From Bordetella petrii (GTDB taxonomy: Bacteria; Pseudomonadota; Gammaproteobacteria; Burkholderiales; Burkholderiaceae_B), in the NCBI RefSeq assembly GCF_017356245.1, contig NZ_JAFMZZ010000004.1, positions 156,741 through 220,740 of the forward strand: a stretch of 64,000 nt of DNA. Reading direction: 5' to 3'. A program made the position numbers and the translations under genes. Under the pieces are notes generated by a model. That model saw only the letters and a list, made by a program, of their open reading frames with translations, was not told the DNA's origin and searched no databases. The first letter of the stretch is position 1. Every line of letters starts with the position of its first letter. This document shows positions 1 to 7,455 of this stretch, piece by piece.

Positions 1-11
1 TTCTCTGCCAT
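1..11 (-). CDS. possible start of the next T6SS gene (tssK?), cut by window edge
   Basis: Downstream of tssJ on the minus strand an ATG (bases 11-9) opens a frame that begins Met-Ala-Glu and leaves the window at once. In most T6SS loci tssK follows tssJ, so this may be the tssK start. There is no clear Shine-Dalgarno sequence and only three codons are visible, so the call rests on position alone. Confidence 0.25.
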
Positions 12-57
12 GGCTATGCTTGCAATGAAGTTGCGGGGCGGCTCTGCCGGCCGGCGC

Positions 58-603
58 CTAGAACGGCCACCAGGAACGGTCCCGGTCGGTAACGGCCAGG
101 CCGTTGTCCTTGACCGACACCTTGATCGTTTCTTCGTTGGGCGAGAACTGCCATACCTTATAAATATTGGTGTTCTGCGCTTCGGGCAGCGGCACGACCA
201 GCCGCCAATGGCTTTTCTCGAGGTCGCGGTAAGCGGCCACGATGCCCACCATGCGCGCTTCGGCGCTGCCGGTGTACTTGAGCGTCTTGGTTTCGCCCGG
301 CCGCAGGATGGCCTGGTCGGTGTTGATCAGCTCTTTGCCCAGCGCGGCCTGCGGATCGGATTGCAGCGAGAAGAAATCGCGCGACTCGAAGGCGCTGGAT
401 GAGCGCAGCTCATAAACCGTGATCTGCACGGGCGACGGGCGGCCGTGCACGTCCGGGTTGACCTGCGGATCGACGGTCAGCTCGATGGCGTAAGGGACGG
501 GCACCTGCCGGGCGGTGGAAGAACATCCTGCCAACAGCGCCAGGGCGGCAAGGCTTGCGCAAAGCCCTCTCAGAATAGAAATAGCGGTCTTGCGGAACAC
601 CAT
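58..603 (-). CDS. tssJ: T6SS outer-membrane lipoprotein TssJ
   Basis: The 181-residue protein has a hydrophobic signal sequence ending in a lipobox (LLAGC, Cys about residue 27), so it should be lipidated and anchored in the outer membrane facing the periplasm. The rest matches the TssJ/VasD family: an N-terminal beta-strand ending in EL, a VYELRSSSAF segment, a loop before LRPGETKTL, and a C-terminal strand block (VSVKDNGLAV). TssJ normally binds the periplasmic part of TssM and fixes the TssJLM complex to the outer membrane. It lies at the left end of the locus and is divergent from the FHA gene, with a 230-bp shared upstream region. Confidence 0.93.
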   Translation of the reverse strand: MVFRKTAISILRGLCASLAALALLAGCSSTARQVPVPYAIELTVDPQVNPDVHGRPSPVQITVYELRSSSAFESRDFFSLQSDPQAALGKELINTDQAILRPGETKTLKYTGSAEARMVGIVAAYRDLEKSHWRLVVPLPEAQNTNIYKVWQFSPNEETIKVSVKDNGLAVTDRDRSWWPF

Positions 604-833
604 AATTCGCGGAATGCCCCCTGGGATTATGGAGAAAGCGTGTATGACAAGGGAAAAACAAGAAACTGTCGTGCAAATACAGAAATAGTTACCACTGTTA
701 CGGAACCTGCCGGGATTTCTCGCGCCTGGATATATTTTCCTAACTCCCGGAAATCATTTCCGTCAGCAACGATGGCTATCATCGGGGCGTTCGCTTCCGC
801 ATTCATGCGCGCGATGCACCGGAGATTTCCAGC
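604..833. promoter_or_regulatory. divergent upstream region between tssJ and the FHA gene
   Basis: This 230-bp gap separates two divergent start codons and is noticeably richer in A/T (especially 640-770) than the flanking genes. It must carry the promoters for both directions. A purine-rich GGAGA about 8 bases before the FHA start (821-825) is a good ribosome binding site. I could not pick out a convincing -35/-10 pair. Confidence 0.5.
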
Positions 834-2105
834 ATGAGACTCACCGTACTGCCACGCCGCGACGATCCGGGCTTCGCCCCGCTGTCGGCGGTATTCCAGG
901 CCCCCGGCGGCACCCTGGGACGCTCGGCCGACAATCACCTGGCCCTGCCGGACAGCGAACGCGGCATCTGCCGTGTCCAGGCGGCGCTGCGCATCAGCGA
1001 CGGCGCCTGCTACCTGGTCAACCTCAGCGGCATGGGCAGCGTCAGCGTCAACGGCCGCGCCATCACGCGCGACCAGGAAGTGCCGCTGGCGCCGGGCGAC
1101 GAGCTCGCCATCGGCCCATACACGCTCAGGGCCGAAGATCCGGCCGCGCCCGTGGCGGCCGCCACGCTGGCCGCGGGCGCAGCGGCGGCAGCCGCCGCGC
1201 AGGCGGCGCCGCCCGAGCCCGACCCGCTGCTCGACAGCCCGCTGCTCGAGGGCGTGGACCTCATGCCCCCCGACACGCACACTATCCATCAATCCGCCTC
1301 CTCCGCACCCGCCGCGCCGGCGCCTGAAACCCCAGTAGCGCCTGAACCCGCGGCGGCGCCTGAACCCATGGCGACGCCTGCATCCGCACCAGCGCCTGCC
1401 GCATCCGCGCCAGCCCCCGCCCCCCAGGTGTCTGACTCCCGAAGGGTGTCAGACACCGAACTCGATCCCACCTCCGCCGGCCAGCCCCCCGCCGCGCCGC
1501 AACCCGCGGCCCGGATGCCCGACACCGAGCCAGCCCACGGCGGCTTCAGCGCGGCGCCCGACACCCCCGCGGCGGCCGCGGCATTCCCGTCCGCCCCGGC
1601 GCAGTTCGACGCGCCGTTCGGCGACCTGGATCCGCCCCGGGCCGCCGAACCGCAGGCGCCGCAGTCGAACCCGGCCGACGTATTCAGCGACCTGTTCGGC
1701 CCCGGCACCCTGCCGGTGGGCAGCGTGCCCGACGTCTCGGCGCATCCGTTCGACCTCGAGTCCGCCCAGACGCGCAACCCGGAAGACCCGCTGCGCCAGC
1801 TGCCGCGCGGCGACGCCAACGTGCGCGGCCCCTTGCGCGATCCGCTGGACATGCTGGGCAATCCCGACGCCGACGACGCCAACAGCGTCTTTTCGGACCA
1901 GACGCCCTCGACGCTGCCCTCGCACGACCCGCTCGACCCGCACCGGTCGGACCCGGTCACCGACACGCTCAGCCCGCGGCCGCGCGATGACGATGCCCGC
2001 GCCGCGCGCGACCATCTGCGCGAGTACGGCGGCTACCTGCGGCCCGCTCGCGTGCGGCCGCAGGACGCGCCAGACACTGACTCCGGCAAGCCGCCGCACA
2101 AATAG
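834..2105 (+). CDS. T6SS-associated FHA-domain protein with a Pro/Ala-rich tail
   Basis: The 423-residue protein starts with a forkhead-associated (FHA) fold at about residues 20-100: GR-S at 29-31, DNHL at 33-36, and strand blocks ending in GDELAIGPYTL. The remaining ~300 residues are low-complexity Ala/Pro/Asp-rich sequence without a recognisable TagH C-terminal domain. FHA proteins in T6SS loci usually read threonine phosphorylation (PpkA/Fha pathway) and help to license assembly. Here the canonical Ser-Arg-x-His segment reads Cys-Arg-Val-Gln (46-49) and the later Ser-x-Asn-Gly turn is altered, so phosphopeptide binding is doubtful. It is the only visible T6SS gene on the plus strand, convergent with tssH. 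A palindromic repeat lies in its coding sequence at residues ~198-208. Confidence 0.8.
   Translation: MRLTVLPRRDDPGFAPLSAVFQAPGGTLGRSADNHLALPDSERGICRVQAALRISDGACYLVNLSGMGSVSVNGRAITRDQEVPLAPGDELAIGPYTLRAEDPAAPVAAATLAAGAAAAAAAQAAPPEPDPLLDSPLLEGVDLMPPDTHTIHQSASSAPAAPAPETPVAPEPAAAPEPMATPASAPAPAASAPAPAPQVSDSRRVSDTELDPTSAGQPPAAPQPAARMPDTEPAHGGFSAAPDTPAAAAAFPSAPAQFDAPFGDLDPPRAAEPQAPQSNPADVFSDLFGPGTLPVGSVPDVSAHPFDLESAQTRNPEDPLRQLPRGDANVRGPLRDPLDMLGNPDADDANSVFSDQTPSTLPSHDPLDPHRSDPVTDTLSPRPRDDDARAARDHLREYGGYLRPARVRPQDAPDTDSGKPPHK
1427..1457. repeat. 31-bp palindromic repeat inside the FHA coding sequence
   Basis: Two 10-bp arms, GGTGTCTGAC and GTCAGACACC, are exact reverse complements around a central TCCCGAAGGGT-like loop. 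The element is read in frame as part of the protein, where VSD occurs twice in a short stretch. It resembles the REP-like hairpins scattered through genomes of this group. A diverged relative with the same loop lies at 15894-15922. Confidence 0.8.
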
Positions 2106-2123
2106 CCGCGCGGCCCGCCCGGC

Positions 2124-4799
2124 CTATTCGTACCGATAGCGGAAGTCGCCTTCGGCGGCTTCCAGCGCCACCGCGCGCACTTCGCGCCCCTCCATCGACG
2201 CGGTCAACAGCTCGCGGCTAATCTGCGGCAGCACCGTGTTGGTCAAGATGGCGTCGACCATGCGCCCGCCCGATTCGACCTCGGTGCAGCGCGCCACCAC
2301 CAGGGCCGTGGCCTCGGGGCTGACGCTCAGCGCGATGCCATGGTTGTCGTGCAGCCGCTGGCGCACGCGTTCGAACTGCAGGTCCACGATGCGCGCCAGC
2401 ATCTCGTCGGACAGCGGCATATAGGGCACCGCCACCAGCCGCCCCAGCAAGGCCGCGGGAAACGCTTTCAGCAAGGGCTCGCGCAGCGCCGCCGCCAGGC
2501 CGTCGGCATCGGGCATCAGGGCCGGATCGCGGCACAGGCTGGCGATCAGGTCGGTGCCCACATTCGACGTCAAGATGATGATGGTGTTGCGGAAGTCGAT
2601 ATAACGGCCCTCGCCGTCTTCCATCCAGCCCTTGTCGAACACCTGGAAGAAAATCTCGTGCACATCGGCGTGGGCCTTCTCGACCTCGTCGAGCAGCACC
2701 ACGCTGTATGGCCGGCGCCGCACGGCCTCGGTCAGCACGCCGCCCTCGCCGTAGCCCACATACCCGGGCGGCGCGCCCTTCAGGGTGGACACGGTGTGCG
2801 ATTCTTGAAATTCGCTCATGTTGATGGCGATCAGGTTCTGCTCGCCGCCGTACAGGGCCTCGGCCAGCGCCAGCGCCGTTTCGGTCTTGCCCACGCCGCT
2901 GGGGCCGCACAGCAGGAACACGCCCACCGGCTTGCTGGGATCGGTCAGCCGGGCGCGCGACGTCTGGATGCGCCGCGCAATGGCTTCCAGCCCGTGGCGC
3001 TGGCCAATGACGCGCTGCTCCAGCGTGTCCGCCAGGCGCAGCACCGACTGGGCTTCGTCGCGCACCATGCGGCCCACCGGGATGCCAGTCCAGTCGGCCA
3101 CCACCGACGCCACCGCGGCCGCGTCCACCGCGGGGTAGATCAGCGCGGCCTCGCCCTGGCGCTGCGCCAGCTCGTCCTGCGCCTGCGCCAGCTCGGCGCG
3201 CAGCCGGGCCGGATCGCGCGCGGCAGCGGGGGCGGCGGCGGCATCGGCGCCCGCGTCGGCATCCGTCTCCGCGGCCGGCGCCGCGTCCTGGTCCAGCGCG
3301 CGGCGCAACTCGAACACCCGGGCCGCCAGCGCGCGCTCGGACTCCCAGCGTTCGGCCAGCGCGGCTTCCTGCATGCGCGCCTGGGCCAGATCGTCGGCCA
3401 CCCGCGCCACGCGGTCTTCGGCGCCCGCGCCCAGGCGCGCCTCGCGCGCCGCGATGCGCTGCTCGATCTCCAGCGCTTCGATGCGCCGGCGCGCGTCTTC
3501 CAGCGCCGCCGGCACCGCGTGCTGGCTGACCGCCACGCGCGCGCAGGCCGTGTCCAGCAGGGCGACGGCCTTGTCGGGCAATTGCCGCGCCGGAATATAG
3601 CGGTGCGACAGCGACACCGCCGCCTCGATCGCTTCATCCAGCAGCAGCACCTGGTGGTGCGCCTCCAGGGTGGCCGCCAGGCCGCGCAGCATGCCCAGCG
3701 CGCGCGGCTCGGCCGGCTCGTGGATCTGCACGACCTGGAAGCGCCGTGTCAGCGCCGGGTCTTTCTCGATGTATTTCTTGTACTCGGACCAGGTGGTGGC
3801 GCCGATGGTGCGCAGCTGTCCGCGCGCCAGCGCGGGCTTGAGCAGGTTGGCCGCATCGCCCGTGCCCGCCGCGCCGCCCGCCCCCACCAGGGTATGGATC
3901 TCGTCGATGAACAGCACGATGGGGCTGGGGCTGGCCTGCACCTCGTCGATGACGCCGCGCAGGCGCTGCTCGAATTCGCCCTTCACGCCGGCGCCCGCCT
4001 GCAGCAGCCCGATGTCCAGCAGGTACAGCGACACCTCGCGCAGCGGCGGCGGCACGTCGCCGCTGGCCAGGCGCAGCGCCAGGCCCTCGACCACCGCGGT
4101 CTTGCCCACCCCGGCCTCGCCGGCCAGCAGCGGGTTGTTCTGGCGCCGCCGCATCAGGATATCGACGATCTGGCGGATCTCTTCATCGCGGCCCGACACC
4201 GGATCGATCTCGCCGGCGCGCGCCCGCGCGGTCAGGTCGACGGCATACCTGGCCAGCGCCGAGCCGCCCTCGGCAGGCGCGGCGCCGCCCGGCCCGGCCT
4301 CGACCGGCTGGGCCGTGGCATCTTCCGGCGACCCCCGCACAATATCGTCCAGCTGCTCCAGCAGCACATCGGGCACCACGCGCGAAAACTGGTCGGACAT
4401 GCCCAGCAGCACGTTGCGCAGGGCGTACGTCTTGACCAGCCCGGCCATCAGGTGCCCGCCGCGGATGCGCCCGGCGCCGTAGCGCAGCGAGCCCAGCACC
4501 CAGGCCCGCTCGACCGCGTGGTCGATATGCTCCGACAGATCGGACACCGAGCCCGCGCCGCGCGGCAGCTGGTCCAGCGCGCCGGTCAGGTCCGCCTGCA
4601 GCACGCCCATGTCCAGGTCGAAACGGCGCGCGATGCGGTGCAGGTCGCTGTCCTGGGTGTGCACGATCTGGTGTATCCAGTGCACCAGCTCGACATACGG
4701 GTTGCCGCGCAGCTTGCAGAACGAGGTGGCGCCTTCCAGCGCCTGGTACAGCAGCGGATTGAGTTTGCCGAAGAGATCAAGGCGGCCGATATCGGACAT
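2124..4799 (-). CDS. tssH: T6SS sheath-recycling ATPase TssH (ClpV)
   Basis: This 891-residue AAA+ unfoldase has the ClpB/ClpV layout: an N-terminal helical domain (about 1-150) that binds the contracted sheath, a first ATPase module with Walker A GEAGVGKT and Walker B VLFIDEIHTL, a middle coiled-coil rich in Ala/Arg/Glu, and a second module with Walker A GPSGVGKT and Walker B VVLLDEVEKAH. ClpV hexamers disassemble contracted TssB/TssC sheaths in the cytoplasm so that subunits can be reused. The length fits the family. It begins 33 bp after the small secreted-protein gene on the same strand and is probably the last gene of the tssA-to-tssH operon. Confidence 0.97.
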   Translation of the reverse strand: MSDIGRLDLFGKLNPLLYQALEGATSFCKLRGNPYVELVHWIHQIVHTQDSDLHRIARRFDLDMGVLQADLTGALDQLPRGAGSVSDLSEHIDHAVERAWVLGSLRYGAGRIRGGHLMAGLVKTYALRNVLLGMSDQFSRVVPDVLLEQLDDIVRGSPEDATAQPVEAGPGGAAPAEGGSALARYAVDLTARARAGEIDPVSGRDEEIRQIVDILMRRRQNNPLLAGEAGVGKTAVVEGLALRLASGDVPPPLREVSLYLLDIGLLQAGAGVKGEFEQRLRGVIDEVQASPSPIVLFIDEIHTLVGAGGAAGTGDAANLLKPALARGQLRTIGATTWSEYKKYIEKDPALTRRFQVVQIHEPAEPRALGMLRGLAATLEAHHQVLLLDEAIEAAVSLSHRYIPARQLPDKAVALLDTACARVAVSQHAVPAALEDARRRIEALEIEQRIAAREARLGAGAEDRVARVADDLAQARMQEAALAERWESERALAARVFELRRALDQDAAPAAETDADAGADAAAAPAAARDPARLRAELAQAQDELAQRQGEAALIYPAVDAAAVASVVADWTGIPVGRMVRDEAQSVLRLADTLEQRVIGQRHGLEAIARRIQTSRARLTDPSKPVGVFLLCGPSGVGKTETALALAEALYGGEQNLIAINMSEFQESHTVSTLKGAPPGYVGYGEGGVLTEAVRRRPYSVVLLDEVEKAHADVHEIFFQVFDKGWMEDGEGRYIDFRNTIIILTSNVGTDLIASLCRDPALMPDADGLAAALREPLLKAFPAALLGRLVAVPYMPLSDEMLARIVDLQFERVRQRLHDNHGIALSVSPEATALVVARCTEVESGGRMVDAILTNTVLPQISRELLTASMEGREVRAVALEAAEGDFRYRYE

Positions 4800-4832
4800 A
4801 TAGTTGTTGTGCTCAGCGTCAGGAAAAAGGAT

Positions 4833-5219
4833 TCAATCGGGCGCGGCGCAGCGCAGCGACAGCACCACATTGCGGTCGCCCAGCAGCTTCTCGTCGCTGG
4901 CCAGCGTCAGGGTGCGCGCGCCCGACTGCTTGACGCCCAGCGCCCCGCGCTGCAGAAAGCCGCGGCGCCCGCCGTCCAGCTCGACCTGCGACGTATAGGC
5001 AGCGATGGCCGATTTGCAGCCGCAGCGGCCAATCGGCTGCCTGACGTCCAGGCCGGCCTGCAGCAGCACCTGCCCGTCGGTGGTGGCGCGCATGCCCGGC
5101 CGCACGTCCACGCACGCGGCCAGCGCGTTGTCGACCTTCAGCGAGCCGGACGCATGCGCCGCCGCGGCGCATGCCATGGCCGCCAGCGCGCCCGCCACGC
5201 GCGGGAAATTATTCGGCAA
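4833..5219 (-). CDS. small secreted protein, candidate immunity partner of the upstream Tlde1-like protein
   Basis: I chose the TTG start at 5219 because GGAGAAG lies six bases upstream and the product then opens with a compact signal peptide (basic Arg, hydrophobic AGALAAMACAAAAHA, cleavage near HASG). An ATG at 5252 would lengthen the N-terminus and lacks a good ribosome site. The mature ~103-residue protein has conserved-looking cysteines (ACVDVRPGM, GRCGCKS, LRCAAPD), consistent with periplasmic disulfides. The gene overlaps the upstream Tlde1-like gene by 11 bp, implying coupled translation. A secreted small protein coupled to a cell-wall-type effector is what an immunity protein looks like; that role is inferred. 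It may belong to the DUF2195 family, from memory only. Confidence 0.6.
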   Translation of the reverse strand: MPNNFPRVAGALAAMACAAAAHASGSLKVDNALAACVDVRPGMRATTDGQVLLQAGLDVRQPIGRCGCKSAIAAYTSQVELDGGRRGFLQRGALGVKQSGARTLTLASDEKLLGDRNVVLSLRCAAPD

Positions 5220-5610
5220 GCGCTTCTCCGCCGGCGGCGCGGCCGCCCGCATACTCGACCTTGATGATCATCGCGGCCTGGCGCTTGCCGCGCGCATAGG
5301 TGCGCAGCAGCGGGAAAATGCGGCCGTCCACTTCAATGCTGCCGTGGCTGTAGCCCTTGCCGGAACCGCGCAGGGAAAAGCCGCCACGCACCGTCGCGCA
5401 GCGATTGCGGGTGGCGGCGTCAGCCGGCTCCAGGCTGGCGCTGCCGCCCTGCTCGGCCAGGCAGACCTTGTACAAGCCTGGCGCCGGCCCGCTTTCCAGC
5501 GTGCCCGACTCACCCGGCGCCTGGAATCCCGGCAGTCCGCTGGTGGCGTGGAAGCTGCCATGGCCGGGCCAGCGCAGCAATTGGCCGTCATAGATCATGT
5601 CATGGGTCAC
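5209..5610 (-). CDS. Tlde1-like (L,D-transpeptidase-fold) T6SS protein, catalytic residues missing
   Basis: The 133-residue protein starts at GTG 5610, overlapping the tssG stop by four bases (GTGA) with AGGAGGTG just upstream. It has the layout of Tlde1/DUF2778 proteins: a short DGQLLRW opening, a FHATSGLPG strand, SGPAPGLYKV (the family's GPxPxGxY motif) and a C-terminal GGFSLRG...SHGSIEV block. In Tlde1 effectors, which cut or exchange D-amino acids in target peptidoglycan, this block carries IHG and S-x-G-C. Here the His position is Arg81 and the Cys position is Ser91, so classical L,D-transpeptidase chemistry is not expected. There is no signal peptide, as expected for cargo. The Tlde1 assignment rests on motif layout, not a search. 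Confidence 0.55.
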   Translation of the reverse strand: MTHDMIYDGQLLRWPGHGSFHATSGLPGFQAPGESGTLESGPAPGLYKVCLAEQGGSASLEPADAATRNRCATVRGGFSLRGSGKGYSHGSIEVDGRIFPLLRTYARGKRQAAMIIKVEYAGGRAAGGEALAE

Positions 5611-6749
5611 GTGGTCACCTCCTGTGGTTGCATTGGGGTTGCCGCCCGGCGCGCGGCGCGGTCGCGGCCTTCGTAGTCCAGCAGCAGGTCGCGCGCATCG
5701 CCCTGCGCGGGCCGGCGCTTGCCCAGCCACGACGACAGGCCCAGCGGCTGGGCCGCGCCCAGCTTGACGCCGCGCACGTCCTGGCGCTTGAGCACCGGCC
5801 GCACATCCCACGCCAGCTCTACGCCGATGTAGTCGCGCACCCAATGCGTCAGCTGCCGCGCGCGCCGCCCTCCGGGCAGGAAACTGGCGTAATCGGCGCG
5901 GCCCAGCGGGCCGAGCTCGATACGGAACTTGTGCTGGGCATCGCGCACCGCCGTGCCCAGGATGGTGTCTTTCCCCAGGCCCAGGCTGCTGCCCAGCCCC
6001 AGCCGCTGCGACGGCTCCAGGCGTATCCACTGGGGCACGAATTCGGCGATGCGCACGGGCACCGAAAAAAAACTCTGCAGGATCTGCTTCAGGCCTTCCG
6101 GGTTGCGCGTCTGCCGCACCAGGTGCCCGGCCATGAAGAACTTGGCATGGTCCATGACCGTGTCGCGCCTGAGCATCGACGGCATGCCCATGTGCAGCAG
6201 GCTGGCCACGTAGCGGGTAAAGCGCTCTTCCTTGCGGTCCAGGCTGACCGTGCTCTGCGCGTCGGCCCAGGCCCGGTAGAACAGCAGGATCAGGCGATGG
6301 TGGAACACATCGGCGAACGCGGACAGGGTCTTGTCGCCATAATGATGCATGCGCTCGCGCGCATATTCGGTCAAGTGCAGCGGCAGCGGACCGTTCGGTC
6401 CGAACAGCCCGAAACTGTAGATGGACAATTCCGGCGCCCGCCTCGCCCGCGCCGGGCGCGCCGAGGCCAGGGTCGATGGCGCGAAAGCCATCGACGGCTC
6501 CTGCCGCATGCGCACCGGCTCGTTGCGCGCCACCGTGTCGCGGCCCAGCGGCAGGCGCGCGCCGGCGCGCGCGTCGATCCAGCGCAGCGTATTGAACAGA
6601 TCGTAGGCGTAGGGTTCTTTTTCCAGCGCGCGCCAGAACTCCGCCGGCAGGCCCGACGGCCCGGCGCCGGGCGTGGACGCGGCGGCTTGCTGCCGCGCCT
6701 GCCCGGTATCGGGCGCGGCCTGTTCCGGCTCGGTCGCTAGGCTGGCCAC
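5607..6749 (-). CDS. tssG: T6SS baseplate protein TssG
   Basis: TssG (ImpH/VasB family) forms the TssE-F-G-K baseplate wedge with TssF. The 380-residue product contains the family's hallmarks: FWRALEKEPYAYDLFNTLRWIDAR near the start, FGLFGPNGPLPLHLTEYARER in the middle, then the FADVFHHRLILLFYRAWA helix and a C-terminal LGPLGRADYASFLPGG segment. The reading frame is open further upstream inside the DUF3540 gene, but homology begins only near residue 20 of the GTG start at 6749, which follows GGGGTAAAG. It starts 2 bp after the DUF3540 stop and overlaps the Tlde1-like gene by 4 bp. Confidence 0.93.
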   Translation of the reverse strand: MASLATEPEQAAPDTGQARQQAAASTPGAGPSGLPAEFWRALEKEPYAYDLFNTLRWIDARAGARLPLGRDTVARNEPVRMRQEPSMAFAPSTLASARPARARRAPELSIYSFGLFGPNGPLPLHLTEYARERMHHYGDKTLSAFADVFHHRLILLFYRAWADAQSTVSLDRKEERFTRYVASLLHMGMPSMLRRDTVMDHAKFFMAGHLVRQTRNPEGLKQILQSFFSVPVRIAEFVPQWIRLEPSQRLGLGSSLGLGKDTILGTAVRDAQHKFRIELGPLGRADYASFLPGGRRARQLTHWVRDYIGVELAWDVRPVLKRQDVRGVKLGAAQPLGLSSWLGKRRPAQGDARDLLLDYEGRDRAARRAATPMQPQEVTT

Positions 6750-6751
6750 CT

Positions 6752-7411
6752 TTACCCCATGTGAATCTGCTTGGCGTCGACCTTCACCAGGTTCTCGCCG
6801 GTAACCATGGTGTACGAAGCGTGCACGCGGGCGGTCTTGTCGGCCCGGTAATCCAGCGAGCCGGCGCGCACGTGCTCGACCTCTTCGGCCGCGCGGAAGC
6901 TCACGCGCGACAGGAACGACAGGCGGTCCATCACGGCCTCGTACACCTTGCCGACCAGGCGCGTCGTGCCGATCGTGGCGGCCACTTCGGCGCCCAGGTA
7001 TTTCATCTGCCCGGTCACGCAGTGCGCATCCTCGGCCTGCACCTTCAGCGATGCCGTGTCGATGCTGACCGCCTGCTGTCCGGCCAGCCGCACCGCCTGC
7101 GCGCTTTCCAGCGCAACGCTGCCCGAGCGCGAGCGCAGCACCACATCGCCCGCGGTCTCGAGCTGCGCGCGGCCCGGGTCGGCCTGCTCGATCACGGCGA
7201 TCAGGTACACGCGCGCGGCGTCCGGACCGCTGATCAGCACCTGGTCGCCCGGCTGCGGCACCAGCAGGCAGCTGGCGGCCTGGCGGGCGTGCCAGGCGCG
7301 GCCGTCGCAATCGACGGCGAAACTGCCGTCCTCTTCGCGGCGCGTGACGGTGCCGATCAGGTGCACCGGATCGTAGACAGGATATTGGCGTTTTGCCGCG
7401 GCGCTTTTCAT
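6752..7411 (-). CDS. DUF3540 domain-containing T6SS accessory protein
   Basis: The 219-residue protein looks like the DUF3540 family: an N-terminal small beta-barrel (HLIGTVTRREEDGSFAVDCDGRAWHARQA), a QPGDQVLISG turn, then a run of short strands with alternating hydrophobics (VVLRSRSGSVALESAQAVRL, VSIDTASLKVQ) like the needle part of VgrG/gp5 spikes, ending VKVDAKQIHMG. DUF3540 genes usually travel with VgrG, DUF2169 and PAAR genes, so a role at the spike is plausible but unproven. Its place here, between tssF and tssG, is unusual because those two normally adjoin. AAGGA precedes the ATG, and a 6-bp hairpin sits just upstream. Confidence 0.8.
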   Translation of the reverse strand: MKSAAAKRQYPVYDPVHLIGTVTRREEDGSFAVDCDGRAWHARQAASCLLVPQPGDQVLISGPDAARVYLIAVIEQADPGRAQLETAGDVVLRSRSGSVALESAQAVRLAGQQAVSIDTASLKVQAEDAHCVTGQMKYLGAEVAATIGTTRLVGKVYEAVMDRLSFLSRVSFRAAEEVEHVRAGSLDYRADKTARVHASYTMVTGENLVKVDAKQIHMG

Positions 7412-7433
7412 GGCACGATTCCTTTCAATCTGT

Positions 7434-7448
7434 CGGCCCCGTGGGCCG
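7434..7448 (-). other. small hairpin between tssF and the DUF3540 gene
   Basis: CGGCCC and GGGCCG form a perfect 6-bp stem around a three-base loop in the 44-bp gap between the tssF stop and the DUF3540 start. There is no T-tract, so it is not a terminator. It could separate or stabilise the two parts of the transcript. Confidence 0.35.
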
Positions 7449-7455
7449 GTTAACC

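Noticed and set aside
2340..5264. 974-codon open frame on the plus strand opposite tssH
   Set aside because: It is antisense to a clear ClpV gene, its translation is Arg/Gln/His-rich without family motifs, and long antisense frames are expected at this GC content.
6750..7310. upstream extension of tssG
   Set aside because: The frame is open back to 7310 but overlaps the whole DUF3540 gene and carries no TssG homology; the GTG at 6749 with GGGG upstream is a better start.
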